A stretch of DNA of 45,428 bases, from contig WHTP01000034.1 in assembly GCA_009377695.1 (NCBI GenBank), positions 1 to 45,428 on the forward strand. The letters are read 5' to 3'. The notes beneath the pieces are model-generated. The model had not been told where the DNA came from. It did no database searches and saw only the letters and a list, made by a program, of their open reading frames with translations. Both the position numbers and the translations under genes were made by a program. Origin of the DNA: Hyphomicrobiales bacterium. Its GTDB lineage: Bacteria; Pseudomonadota; Alphaproteobacteria; Rhizobiales; Xanthobacteraceae. Position 1 is the first letter of the stretch; each line of letters opens with the position of its first letter. This document shows, piece after piece, positions 25,895-35,283 of this stretch.

Positions 25895-25913
25895 CGTCGT
25901 ACCCCCTCTTAAC

Positions 25914-27614
25914 TTATTGCGGCCGCAGGAATGCGAAATCGCAGCCCTGGTCGGCACCGAGAATTTGCTCGGCGTACAGCTTCGCATAACCGCGCGTCGG
26001 CTTTTCCATCTCGGGAGGGACCGGCGCGATCCGCTTCTTCAGCTCCGCATCGTCGACCAGCAATTCGATGCCGCGATTCTTCACCGACAGCCGGATGCGG
26101 TCGCCGTTGCGGACGAGGCCGAGCGGGCCGCCGGACGCGGCGTCCGGCGTGACATGCAGCACGATGGTGCCGAAGGCGGTGCCGCTCATGCGCGCGTCGG
26201 AAATGCGCACCATGTCCTTGATGCCAAGCTGCGCAAGCTTCTTCGGGATCGGCAGATAGCCGGCCTCCGGCATTGCTTCGGGCGCGTGCGGACCAGCATT
26301 CTGGAGCACCAGGATGTCCTCCGCCCGCACATCGAGCGTGGGATCATCGATGCGCGCTGCGAGGTCCGCGAGCGAGGAGAACACGACAGCCACGCCTTCG
26401 TGCTCGAACAGGTTTGCGTCCGCCGCGGAGCGCTTGAGGATCGCGCCCTTGGGCGCGAGATTGCCGAACAGCGCGACCAATCCACCCTGCGGTTCAAACG
26501 GCTCGTCCCGCGACGCGATGATCGTACGATCGACATAGGCGCCGATTTCATCATCAAGTCGTTCACCCAGCGTGTCGCCAGTCACAGTCACGCAATCGAG
26601 ATGCAATAGCGGCTTGAGTTCGCGCAGCAGCGCGCCCATACCGCCAGCGGCGAAAAAGTCCTCCATATAGCCATTGCCGACCGGCTTGAGATTGACCAGC
26701 ACCGGCGTCGTATCGGAAAGCCGGTTGAGCTGATCGAGCGTCACGGTCACGCCGGCGCGTCCGGCGATCGCGGTCAAGTGAATGATCGCATTGGTCGAGC
26801 CACCGAGCGCCAGCAGCACACGCAGCGCGTTCTCGACCGATTTCTCGTTGACGATACGCTCGGGCGTGACCGCCGAGCCGATCAGATTGACCGCCGCGAT
26901 GCCGGTCGCCTCGGCGGCGCGCAGGCGGTCGGCGTGCACCGCCGGGATCGCGGCAGTACCGGGCAGGATCAGCCCGAGCGCCTCGGCGATGCAGGCCATG
27001 GTCGAGGCTGTCCCCATGACGGCGCAGGTGCCCGCCGTCACCGCGAGATTGCCTTCGACCTCGGCGATCTCTTCGGCGCTGACGTCGCCTGCACGGTAAC
27101 GCGCCCAGAAGCGGCGACAGTCGGTGCAGGCGCCCAAGCGCTCGCCCTTGTGCCGGCCCGTCATCATCGGCCCCGCGACCAGCATCACCGCCGGCCGGCC
27201 GGCGGAGACCGCGCCCATGAGTTGCGCCGGCACGGTCTTGTCGCACCCCCCCATGAGCACGACCGCATCCATCGGCTGTGCGCGGATCATCTCCTCGGTA
27301 TCGATCGACATCAGGTTGCGATACTTCAGGCTGGTCGGGTTGAGGAACACCTCGCCGAGCGATACGGTCGGAAAGTCGATCGGCAAGCCGCCCGCCGCCA
27401 GCACGCCGCGTTTCACCGCGTCAAGCAGCTCCGGGAAATGCCGGTGACAATTGTTGAAGCCCGAGCCGGTGTTGGCGATGCCGACCACCGGACGCTCGAG
27501 CATCTCGCGCGAATAGCCCATCGAGCGCGCGAAGGAGCGCCTCAGATAGAGCGAAAAGTCCCGGTCGCCGTAATTGGTGAGGCCATGTTTGAGGCCTTCG
27601 CCGCGTTCGGTCAT
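25914..27614 (-). CDS. IlvD/EDD-family dehydratase (sugar-acid dehydratase-like)
   Basis: A 566-residue iron-sulfur dehydratase. Cluster cysteines are C56 (GFNNCHRHF), C124 (MGGCDKTVPA) and C197 (TAGTCAVMGTA), the three-cysteine pattern of [2Fe-2S] members. LALGGSTNAIIHL and SDARMSGTAFGTIVLH also match. The C-terminus GYAKLYAEQILGADQGCDFAFL resembles L-arabonate / aldonate dehydratases more than dihydroxy-acid dehydratase of branched-chain biosynthesis, so ilvD is not assigned. It heads a five-gene operon. ATG 27614 is chosen because GGAGGGGG lies just upstream; an ATG at 27629 is possible. It is divergent from hemA across 174 bp. Confidence 0.9.
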   Translation of the reverse strand: MTERGEGLKHGLTNYGDRDFSLYLRRSFARSMGYSREMLERPVVGIANTGSGFNNCHRHFPELLDAVKRGVLAAGGLPIDFPTVSLGEVFLNPTSLKYRNLMSIDTEEMIRAQPMDAVVLMGGCDKTVPAQLMGAVSAGRPAVMLVAGPMMTGRHKGERLGACTDCRRFWARYRAGDVSAEEIAEVEGNLAVTAGTCAVMGTASTMACIAEALGLILPGTAAIPAVHADRLRAAEATGIAAVNLIGSAVTPERIVNEKSVENALRVLLALGGSTNAIIHLTAIAGRAGVTVTLDQLNRLSDTTPVLVNLKPVGNGYMEDFFAAGGMGALLRELKPLLHLDCVTVTGDTLGERLDDEIGAYVDRTIIASRDEPFEPQGGLVALFGNLAPKGAILKRSAADANLFEHEGVAVVFSSLADLAARIDDPTLDVRAEDILVLQNAGPHAPEAMPEAGYLPIPKKLAQLGIKDMVRISDARMSGTAFGTIVLHVTPDAASGGPLGLVRNGDRIRLSVKNRGIELLVDDAELKKRIAPVPPEMEKPTRGYAKLYAEQILGADQGCDFAFLRPQ

Positions 27615-27788
27615 CGATCCCCCTCCCATGCATGAGCTAGATCAAACCGCCGTCGGCAAGGCAAGGACCCTGCCGGCGGCCGCGCCGATGCCCACCATAA
27701 CCGCCTCGACAAACCGGCTGGAACCCTTCTAAAAAGGGAGGTGGCTGGACACAAACAGGTAATCCGCGCGCGGTCGGGAAGGCTGTCC

Positions 27789-29018
27789 ATGAACTACGAT
27801 GCGTTTTTCAGCGATGCCCTGGCTCGTCTGCGGGAGGAGCGCCGGTATCGGGTCTTTGCCGATCTCGAGCGGCTGGCCGGGCGGTTTCCCCGCGCCGTGT
27901 GGCACTCGCCGGACGGTCCCCGTGACGTCGTGGTGTGGTGCTCCAACGACTACCTCGGCATGGGCCAGCACCCGAAGGTGATCGGCGCCATGGTCGAGAC
28001 CGCGACCAAGATGGGCACCGGCGCCGGCGGAACCCGCAACATCGCCGGGACCAATCATCCGTTGGTGGAACTCGAGCGGGAACTCGCCGACCTCCACCGC
28101 AAGGACGCCGCGCTGGTCTTCACCTCGGGCTATGTCTCGAACGAGACCGGCATCTCGACCATGGCCAGGCTGATGCCGGGCTGTCTGATCCTGTCCGATG
28201 CCTTCAATCACAATTCGATGATCGAGGGCATCCGGCAGTCACATTGCGAGAAGCAGATCTTCCGCCACAACGACACGGCGCATCTCGAAGAGCTGTTGCG
28301 TGCCGCCGATCCGAACCGGCCGAAGCTGATCGCGTTCGAAACGCTCTATTCAATGGACGGCGACGTCGCCCCAGTGAACGTGATCTGCGACTTCGCGGAA
28401 AAATACGGCGCCATGACCTATGCCGACGAGGTGCACGCCGTCGGCATGTACGGCCCGCGCGGCGCCGGCCAGGCGGCGGCCCAGGGCGCGATGGAGCGCG
28501 TCGACGTGCTCGAAGGCACGCTGGCGAAGGCGTTCGGCTGCCTTGGCGGCTACATCGCTGCGAAGGCACCGCTGATCGACGCGGTGCGCAGCTACGCGCC
28601 CGGCTTCATCTTCACCACGGCGCTGCCGCCGGCGATCTGCGCCGCGGCGACCGCCGCGATCCGTCACCTCAAGACATCGAGCTACGAGCGCGACCGTCAC
28701 CAGGAGCGCGCCGCGCGCGTGAAGGCGGTGCTGAGCGCGGCCGGCCTCCCTGTCATGATGAACGACACCCACATCGTGCCTGTCTTCGTCGGCGATCCGG
28801 AGAAGTGCAAGGATGCGACCGACATCCTGCTCGCCGAGCACGGCATCTATATCCAGCCGATCAACTATCCGACCGTGCCCAAGGGCACCGAACGGCTGCG
28901 CATCACGCCCTCGCCCTATCACGAGGACGCGTTGATCGACGTGCTCGCCGAAGCCCTGGTCGATGTCTGGGAGCGGCTGGAGCTGCCGTTCAAGCCGCGC
29001 GCGCTGGCGGCGGAATAA
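27789..29018 (+). CDS. hemA: 5-aminolevulinate synthase
   Basis: A 409-residue ALA synthase, condensing glycine and succinyl-CoA to 5-aminolevulinate, the first step of the C4 (Shemin) haem route used by Alphaproteobacteria. Family marks: [53 protein letters not shown], and the PLP lysine K247 in EGTLAKAFG. The long family-specific end is present ([19 protein letters not shown]). GGAAGGCTGTCC precedes ATG 27789. It is monocistronic or followed by a Bug gene 180 bp on. No FNR- or Irr-type box could be identified by eye in the divergent region. Confidence 0.97.
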   Translation: MNYDAFFSDALARLREERRYRVFADLERLAGRFPRAVWHSPDGPRDVVVWCSNDYLGMGQHPKVIGAMVETATKMGTGAGGTRNIAGTNHPLVELERELADLHRKDAALVFTSGYVSNETGISTMARLMPGCLILSDAFNHNSMIEGIRQSHCEKQIFRHNDTAHLEELLRAADPNRPKLIAFETLYSMDGDVAPVNVICDFAEKYGAMTYADEVHAVGMYGPRGAGQAAAQGAMERVDVLEGTLAKAFGCLGGYIAAKAPLIDAVRSYAPGFIFTTALPPAICAAATAAIRHLKTSSYERDRHQERAARVKAVLSAAGLPVMMNDTHIVPVFVGDPEKCKDATDILLAEHGIYIQPINYPTVPKGTERLRITPSPYHEDALIDVLAEALVDVWERLELPFKPRALAAE

Positions 29019-29198
29019 GCATCTCCCTTCTCACGGCCCTTATGCTGAGGAGGCGCGCAAGCGCCGTGACGGATTAACGCCTCGCGTTGGCGGGACGATC
29101 GTGCCTGCTCGTTTCTTGCCGCCCGCCGCTCGCAAGATCATCATGCAAAGGGTCGCGATCCGGTTCATGATGGGATCGAAGCAATGCGAGGACCGCGA

Positions 29199-30191
29199 AT
29201 GACGCTAGCCCGCCGACGATTCCTGCACCTTGCCGCGGCAGCGGCCACGCTACCTGCCTTTTCGCGCATTGCGTGCGCGCAATCCTATCCGACGCGGCCG
29301 GTGACGATCGTGGTGGCGTTCGGGGCGGGCGGACTGTCGGACGTCATTGCACGCATTCTCGCCGACGGCATGCGAGCACCCCTCGGCCATCCGGTCGTGA
29401 TCGAGAATGTCGCCGGCGCATCCGGGACCATCGGCGTCGGCCGGGTCGCGCGGGCGGCGCCGGACGGCTACACGGCGGTGCTCGGCAATTGGGCCACGCA
29501 TGTTCTGAACGGCCCGATGTTCACGCTGCCATACGACCTCATCGGCGACTTCGAACCGGTTGCACTCGTTTCCAGCGATCCGCTGATGATCGTCGGCAAG
29601 AAAGCCTTGCCGGCGAACAATCTGAAAGAGTTCGTCGCATGGCTGAAGGCCAACCCCGATCAGGCCACGCAAGGAACCACGGGCGCCGGTGGCATTTCGA
29701 CCGTCGGCGGCCTGTTCTTCCAGCGGCAATCGGGCACGAAATTTCGATTTGTGCCCTATCGCATCGGCCTTGCCGCTGCGATGCAGGATCTCGTTGCCGG
29801 CCAGATCGACTTCATGATCGACACCGCGGCGAATTCGCTGCCGCAAGTCCGCGCCGGGACCATCAAGGCTTTTGCCGTAACATCGAAACCCCGGCTGGCG
29901 GCGGCGCTCGATATCCCGACCGTCGATGAGGCTGGCCTGCCTGGGCTCTACGCCTTGAACTGGCAGGCCGTGTTCCTTCCAAAGAACGCGCCCAAAGACG
30001 TGGTTGAGAAGCTCAATAGTGCAATCGCGACAGCGCTGGCCGATCCCTCGGTGCAAAAGCGGCTCGCCGGCATCGGCCAGGCGGTTTTCCCACCCGACCA
30101 GCAGACGCCCGAGGCGCTTGCCTCATTTCAGAAAGCCGAGGTCGCGAAATGGTGGCCGCTGATCAAGGCCGCAAACATCAAGGCCGAGTGA
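29199..30191 (+). CDS. Bug/TctC-family periplasmic solute-binding protein (3)
   Basis: A 330-residue Bug-family binding protein. The signal looks twin-arginine-like: ARRRFLHLAAAAATLPAF, ending near CAQSYPTRPVTI. Family marks: VTIVVAFGAGGLSDVIAR, VIENVAGASGTIGVGRVA, APDGYT, then FVPYRIGLAAAMQDLVAGQIDFM and the hinge FAVTSKPRL...IPTVDEAGLPG. ATG 29199 has GAGGACCGCGA upstream and is better than the in-frame ATG at 29184. No transporter membrane genes are adjacent, and it converges on the YfhO-like gene with only 35 bp between stops, in which a short GCGCTAGCTCG sequence is repeated. Confidence 0.92.
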   Translation: MTLARRRFLHLAAAAATLPAFSRIACAQSYPTRPVTIVVAFGAGGLSDVIARILADGMRAPLGHPVVIENVAGASGTIGVGRVARAAPDGYTAVLGNWATHVLNGPMFTLPYDLIGDFEPVALVSSDPLMIVGKKALPANNLKEFVAWLKANPDQATQGTTGAGGISTVGGLFFQRQSGTKFRFVPYRIGLAAAMQDLVAGQIDFMIDTAANSLPQVRAGTIKAFAVTSKPRLAAALDIPTVDEAGLPGLYALNWQAVFLPKNAPKDVVEKLNSAIATALADPSVQKRLAGIGQAVFPPDQQTPEALASFQKAEVAKWWPLIKAANIKAE

Positions 30192-30226
30192 CGCGCTAGC
30201 TCGGTGAACGCGCTAGCTCGCGCCGA

Positions 30227-32725
30227 CTAATGAGTATGGACGAACTTGCCTGTCAGCTCCGCGAGCGCCTCGGCGAACGGATGGAACCTGAAGCGCACCA
30301 CGTGCCTCCCCGGCGGAATCGCAACGGCGCGAAAGATCCCGTTGGCCCTGAGGATCTTCCGGGCCCTGCCGTCTACCGTTGCGCGCCACCACGGGTGCCA
30401 GACGTCGTTGAGCAGCAAGATGCCGCCGGAGGGCGCGTCGACATCGACGTCCACCTCCGTGTTGGTGTAGCGCGTCAGGCGTGCCGAGCCGGGCACCGCG
30501 CCTGCCGCACTCGGCACGGGGGTCCCCGGTGCTGTTTTCAGCAAAACGGTGTGGCGCGGATCCACGTCCGGCGGCCAACCTTCTGCGAGCAGGCGATCAA
30601 AGTCGGCGATGCGCCAATCGGTCATCAGCATCACCCGTGGCAGGGCGCGGGTGTTCTCGTAGACGTAGGCGTCTTTAGTGCGTGCAATGAACGCAAGGTC
30701 ACCGGGCTGGAGCGACCCATCCACCTTTTCGATGGGTGCGCCCACGGCGATGAAGCGCAGGCCGAATAGGTCAGCAAAAGCCGATCGGTAGGAAGGAAAC
30801 AGCGGCGAGAAACGACGGTGATCCATATATGCCACCGTATCGCCGACGCGGGTTGCATCGTAGAACCACTTGAGTCGCAACGGATTGTGTCCGAACACGT
30901 GGTCGCAGCCCTGGATCAAGCACAGGTTCGGCCAGTGATAGGCGATGCCGGTCAGTTCGACGCGATCGCGCCGGTCTGGCGCAGCAGTCGCGGCGAGCTT
31001 TGATCTCAGAATCGCTAGCGTCTCGTTCTTGGTGCCTGGGCGCAGCGCGTCGAACGTTTTCGGAGCCCTCCCGGTTGAGACGTGCGGGGCGTTGTTCCAT
31101 GAGAGGTCGGCAGCCATGAAGGCAGTGAGCAGCAGCGCCGCCGCGAGAGGCGATAGAGCTTGGAGCCGGCGCGCGAAGAGAAGCACTGCAATCGATGCCC
31201 CGGCGAAAACCAGCGCGGTGACCATTGGCATGATCATGACGTTGAGCGATACGATCTTATGGGCGAGCCACAACGCCAGCACGACCAGCGCTGCTGGTAT
31301 CGTCAGCTCGATCGTCCGCTGAACCCGGCCGGCTGGAGATACCGAGCCGTCCAGCCAGCGGTGCACGAGGTAGCCGGCGATGATGGCGAGCAGTGCGCCG
31401 AGCACGAAGGTCGCATCGGCAGGCCGCCGATACAGCATCACGCCTGGCATTAGTTCGTACATCGCGCGGAAGGCCGGCGTGTGCCACCCCAGCGCATAGA
31501 GCAGAACGGCGCCGGCAGCGATCGAAAAGAAGCGGATCTCACGCGACCAGGCGAGACCGCGAATGATGCCAAAGGAGACAACGACGACGGGCAGCAGTGC
31601 GCCCGCATAAATCAGCCCCATGTTCTTCGCAAGACCGACTTCGCCACCGCCAAGTGCGGCCTTCCAAGGCGCAGTGCCCGGTCCCCAATAGGCAGAATCG
31701 GCAGTCTGCATCGCACGAAAGGGATCAGTGAAGGCGAACGTGAGCAGATCGGCAGGATGCAGCGAGCCCTGCGCAGCGAACATGAAGCCGATCTCGGGCC
31801 TGTTGGAGCGCATGGCGAACAGCGCGGTCATGGCTACCGGCACGGCGGCGACAAGCATGCCGACCGCGCCGCCGACCGCAAGCGGCTTGGCGGTCGCGTA
31901 CATGCGCTTGCGCCAATCGTCGCCTCCGACCCAATACGCTGCGACGAACCCGGCAAGCGTGTAGAGCGAAATCAACGCGACCTGATCGCGTCCGATGGCG
32001 AGGAGCCCGCCGAACAAGCCGGCAATGGCGCCGAAGCGCCATGAAGATCGCTCTAGCGTGCGGTGAAGCATCCAGAGCGTCAACGGGAAATAGGCGAGGC
32101 TGATGATCTGACAGGTGTGTTGCAATCGGGCATTGGCCGAGCCGCCGAAGGCAAACGCGAGCGCAGCCACAAGCGCTCCGGCAGCATGCCAGCCACGATC
32201 TCGAAAGTACAATATGATGCCGACGCCGCCGAGCAGGAGATAGACGAAGGTCAGGCTGTCAACTGCGCGGAAGCTCAGTGTACGATCGAAATAGGCGAGC
32301 ACGAAATGCAACGGGGAAAAAAGCAAGGACTGCGGATCGGAAACAAGCGGCCAGCCGCCGAAGATGTTAGACGCCCATAGCGGCGACTGGCCGATCGCCA
32401 GCGACCTAGCCAGAAATTGCAAAGGTGGCAGGAATTGCGACTTGGCGTCCCATGGAATCGTGACTCGCCCGGACAGCCAGGGCCACGCCACAAGCAGGAA
32501 GGCGAGCGCGAACAGCGAGACAGTGAGGGTGAGCGGATACTGACCTGCCGCGGTGTCCGTTCTCGCCGGTCGTTCCCAAGTGGCCGGCTCCACGCCACCC
32601 AGCCAAGGCGCGGTCCCACCACGGAGCACCGGCATCGCCGGCGTGGAATCGTCGACCCAGGGGGCCAGTGACTGGGGTCCGCTCCGAAGTCGCGCGGGCG
32701 AGCCGTCGCCTGGCTTGGTTTCCAT
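30227..32725 (-). CDS. YfhO-like large membrane protein
   Basis: An 832-residue protein. The N-terminal ~60 residues are Pro-rich and cytosolic, then about 11-13 hydrophobic helices run to roughly residue 540, followed by a soluble extracytoplasmic domain. Typical YfhO marks are PLHFVLAYF near helix 3, FGGSANARLQHT, MPGVMLYRRPADATFV, and the terminal NDVWHPWWRATVDGRA...ANGIFRAVAIPPG stretch. YfhO-family proteins are GT-C-like integral membrane proteins; the Bacillus member takes part in glycosylation of lipoteichoic acid, but the rhizobial substrate is unknown. The first soluble 60 residues may be partly spurious if a later start is used. A lone gene here. Confidence 0.85.
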   Translation of the reverse strand: METKPGDGSPARLRSGPQSLAPWVDDSTPAMPVLRGGTAPWLGGVEPATWERPARTDTAAGQYPLTLTVSLFALAFLLVAWPWLSGRVTIPWDAKSQFLPPLQFLARSLAIGQSPLWASNIFGGWPLVSDPQSLLFSPLHFVLAYFDRTLSFRAVDSLTFVYLLLGGVGIILYFRDRGWHAAGALVAALAFAFGGSANARLQHTCQIISLAYFPLTLWMLHRTLERSSWRFGAIAGLFGGLLAIGRDQVALISLYTLAGFVAAYWVGGDDWRKRMYATAKPLAVGGAVGMLVAAVPVAMTALFAMRSNRPEIGFMFAAQGSLHPADLLTFAFTDPFRAMQTADSAYWGPGTAPWKAALGGGEVGLAKNMGLIYAGALLPVVVVSFGIIRGLAWSREIRFFSIAAGAVLLYALGWHTPAFRAMYELMPGVMLYRRPADATFVLGALLAIIAGYLVHRWLDGSVSPAGRVQRTIELTIPAALVVLALWLAHKIVSLNVMIMPMVTALVFAGASIAVLLFARRLQALSPLAAALLLTAFMAADLSWNNAPHVSTGRAPKTFDALRPGTKNETLAILRSKLAATAAPDRRDRVELTGIAYHWPNLCLIQGCDHVFGHNPLRLKWFYDATRVGDTVAYMDHRRFSPLFPSYRSAFADLFGLRFIAVGAPIEKVDGSLQPGDLAFIARTKDAYVYENTRALPRVMLMTDWRIADFDRLLAEGWPPDVDPRHTVLLKTAPGTPVPSAAGAVPGSARLTRYTNTEVDVDVDAPSGGILLLNDVWHPWWRATVDGRARKILRANGIFRAVAIPPGRHVVRFRFHPFAEALAELTGKFVHTH

Positions 32726-33039
32726 GTACGCCCCCCGGGTACCAACGCGATCGCTTACGTCCCGCCGTGCGGTTAGCGCGGCGAGCGGGCTCTTGGTTGA
32801 ATCTACTCCGTGGCCGCGAGCCGGCCGTTCCCCGCGCCATTAATCGCCGTCGCGGTTTGTAGGTTCCGCATGCGTGCTTTTGTCGCCGCTTGAGGCCGAG
32901 AGTCGGGAAGGCCTGCGTCGCCGTCTAGACTACCCGCTTACTGATTTTGGTTTGGCTCAGGTTCAGCAGTCCGCATGGCGGACTCGCCGCGAGAATGATG
33001 CGGACTTCTGAACCAAGTCACACTAGTCTAAAGCGCGCT
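32726..33039. other. Intergenic region holding a hairpin repeat
   Basis: No gene is seen in these 314 bp between the YfhO-like start and the AbrB-family stop. The right part holds repeat copy 3 (32949-33027). The left part (32726-32940) is G+C-rich without notable structure and should carry the YfhO-like promoter. Confidence 0.4.
32949..33027. repeat. Paired-hairpin repeat, copy 3 (hairpin B only)
   Basis: Only hairpin B is present: GGTTCAGCAGTCCGCAT (32960-32976) pairs with ATGCGGACTTCTGAACC (32998-33014), one mismatch. The shared loop GGCGGACTCGCCGCGAGA lies between, and the right border CACACTAG ends at 33026. The left outer arm has decayed (GGTTTGGCTCA). Hairpin A is missing, which suggests the two hairpins can exist separately. 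Confidence 0.9.
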
Positions 33040-34155
33040 TCAATCGTCGGTCATTCCCTGCCCCGGACGCGTCCAGGGTTTCTGCTCGGGCGGTGGGCCG
33101 CCTTTTCCGATCGAGATCGACTTCGCGAAGATCGCGAGCGCGAAGGTGCAGATCATCCAGCGCGCCACATGATGGGCGCCGACATAGACCGGGTCGAGAG
33201 TCAGCGCGAGCGCGAGCAGCATCATCTGGTCTTGTGCGCCGGGCGCAAAGGCGATGACCACGTCGGCAGGACGGAACGGCAGCAGCACCAGCACCAGTCC
33301 CGCGAAGCACGCCACCACTGCGACCGCCACCGCGAACGATCCAATCGCCGCACCGAGATAATCCACGACGGTGCGCCAACCAGTATTGGAGAAGCGCGAG
33401 CCTGCGACCGCACCCAGCACGATCACGGCGGCACCGCCAAGCCACCAGGGCAAGATCGCATGCACCCAACCCGTGCCGTGCAGGATGGCGGACCCCAGCA
33501 TTGCACCGAACAACATGCCGCCGGGAAATTTGATCCACCGCAGGAACAGCGCCAGCGCCGTCGACACTGCGACAAGAATCACGAGCTCGAGAAGCGACGA
33601 GCCGCCGGCCGGCTCGGGCGCTCCGAACACGCCGCCGGCGACGAGCCCGAACAGCGCGAGCGTGCCTGGCAAGCCGATCATGATGAGCAGCACCCGCATC
33701 ACCTGCACGATCGCAACGCCGCGCAGATCGGCCTTGAACTCGGCCGAGAGCGCGATGACCTGCGCCATCGCGCCCGGGCTCGCGCCGAGAAAGGCCGAGA
33801 CCCAATCCCAGCCATGGACGAAGCGCAGATAGGACGTGGTCGCGGCGATCATGGCGATGGTGGCGACCACCAGGACGGCGATGCTGAAGGGCCATGTCGC
33901 GATCCCCTTCAGCGTCTCGGGCGTGACGATCGCGCCAAGCAGGATGCCGATCAGGACGAAGCAGACGCGCTGGACAGCATTCGGTACCCGCATCTGGCGG
34001 CCGGCGAGCGCCACGATCGCCACCGCCAACACTGAGCCCGATACCAAGCCGGCCGGAATCCCAAGGGTCGCCAGCGTGATGCCGCCTGCCGCGGCGACCA
34101 GCAGGGTCTCGACGGTCTGGAGAACAAGGTCGCGTGGGGGAAGGACGAGCGGCAT
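33040..34155 (-). CDS. AbrB-family (PF05145-type) integral membrane protein
   Basis: A 371-residue membrane protein with about 10 hydrophobic helices in two similar halves, the layout of the AbrB / ammonia-monooxygenase-like family. Each half has a conserved small-residue motif: FLGASPGAMAQVIALS in the first and VIAFAPGAQDQMMLLAL in the second, a diagnostic duplication. Also seen is LRWIKFPGGMLFGAMLGSA. Despite the name, these are not DNA-binding AbrB proteins; the role is unknown, perhaps transport. The stop lies 13 bp from repeat copy 3. A hypothetical gene ends 82 bp upstream of its neighbour's start on the other side. Confidence 0.85.
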   Translation of the reverse strand: MPLVLPPRDLVLQTVETLLVAAAGGITLATLGIPAGLVSGSVLAVAIVALAGRQMRVPNAVQRVCFVLIGILLGAIVTPETLKGIATWPFSIAVLVVATIAMIAATTSYLRFVHGWDWVSAFLGASPGAMAQVIALSAEFKADLRGVAIVQVMRVLLIMIGLPGTLALFGLVAGGVFGAPEPAGGSSLLELVILVAVSTALALFLRWIKFPGGMLFGAMLGSAILHGTGWVHAILPWWLGGAAVIVLGAVAGSRFSNTGWRTVVDYLGAAIGSFAVAVAVVACFAGLVLVLLPFRPADVVIAFAPGAQDQMMLLALALTLDPVYVGAHHVARWMICTFALAIFAKSISIGKGGPPPEQKPWTRPGQGMTDD

Positions 34156-34237
34156 CGCCTGCGATCAATGCCGTGCAGGGTGCGATGCGTCAAATGACGC
34201 TAATTCAGGCCGCCGCGTATACCGGGCCGCCCGACGG

Positions 34238-35014
34238 CTACGACAGCGCGGAGGACGCGTCGCTGGCCTCAACGTTTGGCTTTTGTGCCATCAGCTCGCC
34301 GGCCAGCGCCGGCAAGTCCGCCCGTTGTACGAACGTCTCCTGAATCTGCAGGAGCGAACGCTTGAGCTGATTGCGCAGCGCCGGGAAGTCGTCGGCGCCA
34401 AGCTTCGGATGCAGCGGCATGATCGCGAGATAGAAGCTTGAATGATCCTCGGCGACCGCGTCGGCGGTCTTTGGCCGCGCCCGCGCGAAATCGCCGAGCG
34501 AGCGCTCGAGGTCGGTGCGCGCCGCGCGCCAGTCGACGTCTCCGATCACCGGCGGGACCGGCCGTCGGTCGAAATTCTCGAGGATCGTCGCGGTCAGGCC
34601 GAGCTGCGACGCCTGCAGATTGTCGCCGGCATGGGGACGCAGCAAGCTCTCGACCACCGTGCCAACCATCGCGAGCGCGCGCGGATAGCCTTCCCAGCAC
34701 GCCTTGTCGAGCGCCACAGCGAATGAAGCGTCCGCAAGCAACGCATCCGCACCCACCCGCAGCCGCGCATAGTCCTGCACGCAACCTTGTGCGAGATGGA
34801 AGGACTGCTCGTCAATAAACGTACCGACAGCGGCGTGGTCACGCATGGTGTTGTCGCGAGTGAGCTGCGCGCGGGCAGCTTGCTCACGGGCAGCCTGCTC
34901 ATGGGCAGCCTGCTCATGGGCAGCCTGCTCACGCGCGGTGCCTTCGCCCGTCGTGTTATCGGGCGCGGTGTTATCGCGCGCGGTGCGGCGACGGAAGCGG
35001 TCGATCAGTGCCAT
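34238..35014 (-). CDS. Hypothetical protein with N-terminal REQAA pentapeptide repeats
   Basis: A 258-residue soluble protein. Residues about 22-60 are low-complexity: four REQAA/HEQAA units, then RAQLTRDNTMRD. From about 65 to the end is a helical domain (FIDEQSFHLAQGCVQDYARLRVGADALLAD, CWEGYPRALAMVGTVVESLL, then ALRNQLKRSLLQIQETFVQRADL). I do not recognise a family. The EQ-rich repeats would give a charged helical stalk. No signal peptide. It lies between the AbrB-family gene and repeat copy 4, on the same strand as both gene neighbours. Likely a real gene because the helical domain is unlike frame-shadow sequence. Confidence 0.65.
   Translation of the reverse strand: MALIDRFRRRTARDNTAPDNTTGEGTAREQAAHEQAAHEQAAREQAARAQLTRDNTMRDHAAVGTFIDEQSFHLAQGCVQDYARLRVGADALLADASFAVALDKACWEGYPRALAMVGTVVESLLRPHAGDNLQASQLGLTATILENFDRRPVPPVIGDVDWRAARTDLERSLGDFARARPKTADAVAEDHSSFYLAIMPLHPKLGADDFPALRNQLKRSLLQIQETFVQRADLPALAGELMAQKPNVEASDASSALS
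34873..34932. repeat. Four 15-bp tandem repeats (REQAA / HEQAA units)
   Basis: GGGCAGCCTGCTCAT-type units at 34873-34887, 34888-34902, 34903-34917 and 34918-34932 differ only at two positions. On the minus strand each encodes HEQAA or REQAA. As 15 is a multiple of three, slippage would change length without breaking the frame. Confidence 0.92.
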
Positions 35015-35101
35015 GCCCCAACTCCAGACATGCGACGCGCGTGCATTCGCTAAGCATCAAGCTACGCCGAATTTGAATGGCCGCAACATCGAAGCACGAC
35101 A

Positions 35102-35276
35102 AGTGTCCCGATTCCGAAGTTCGTACCGTTTCGCGTCGAGTTCGTATACGAACGTCGGAATCGAAGAACGCTAGCACTCTTTGAGGCTAGCGTGGGAATC
35201 CAGTGTGGCTTTGGTTCAGACGTCCGCATCTCGGACTCGCCGCGAGAATGATGCGGACTTCTGAACCGACACACCA
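35102..35276. repeat. Paired-hairpin repeat, copy 4
   Basis: Hairpin A: AGTGTCCCGATTCCGAAGTTCGTA (positions 35102-35125, key arm CGATTCCGA-GTTCGTA) with its partner at 35146-35173 (TACGAACGTCGGAATCG then AACGCTAG), one mismatch. The spacer is longer than in other copies and carries a small extra CTAGC hairpin. Hairpin B: CAGTGTGG at 35201 and GTCCGCAT ending at 35229 pair with ATGCGGACTTCTGAACC (35251-35267). It lies between two same-strand genes. Confidence 0.92.
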
Positions 35277-35283
35277 GCCGCGA

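Noticed and set aside
24569-25912. Plus-strand 447-codon frame
   Set aside because: Antisense to the phosphotriesterase-like and dienelactone hydrolase genes, both with complete active sites.
25914-27614. Biosynthetic ilvD
   Set aside because: The three-cysteine pattern and C-terminal GYAKLYAEQIL...GCDF motif fit sugar-acid dehydratases better, and the operon is catabolic.
33040-34155. DNA-binding transition-state regulator AbrB
   Set aside because: The protein is an integral membrane protein with duplicated halves; the AbrB label is a historical family name.
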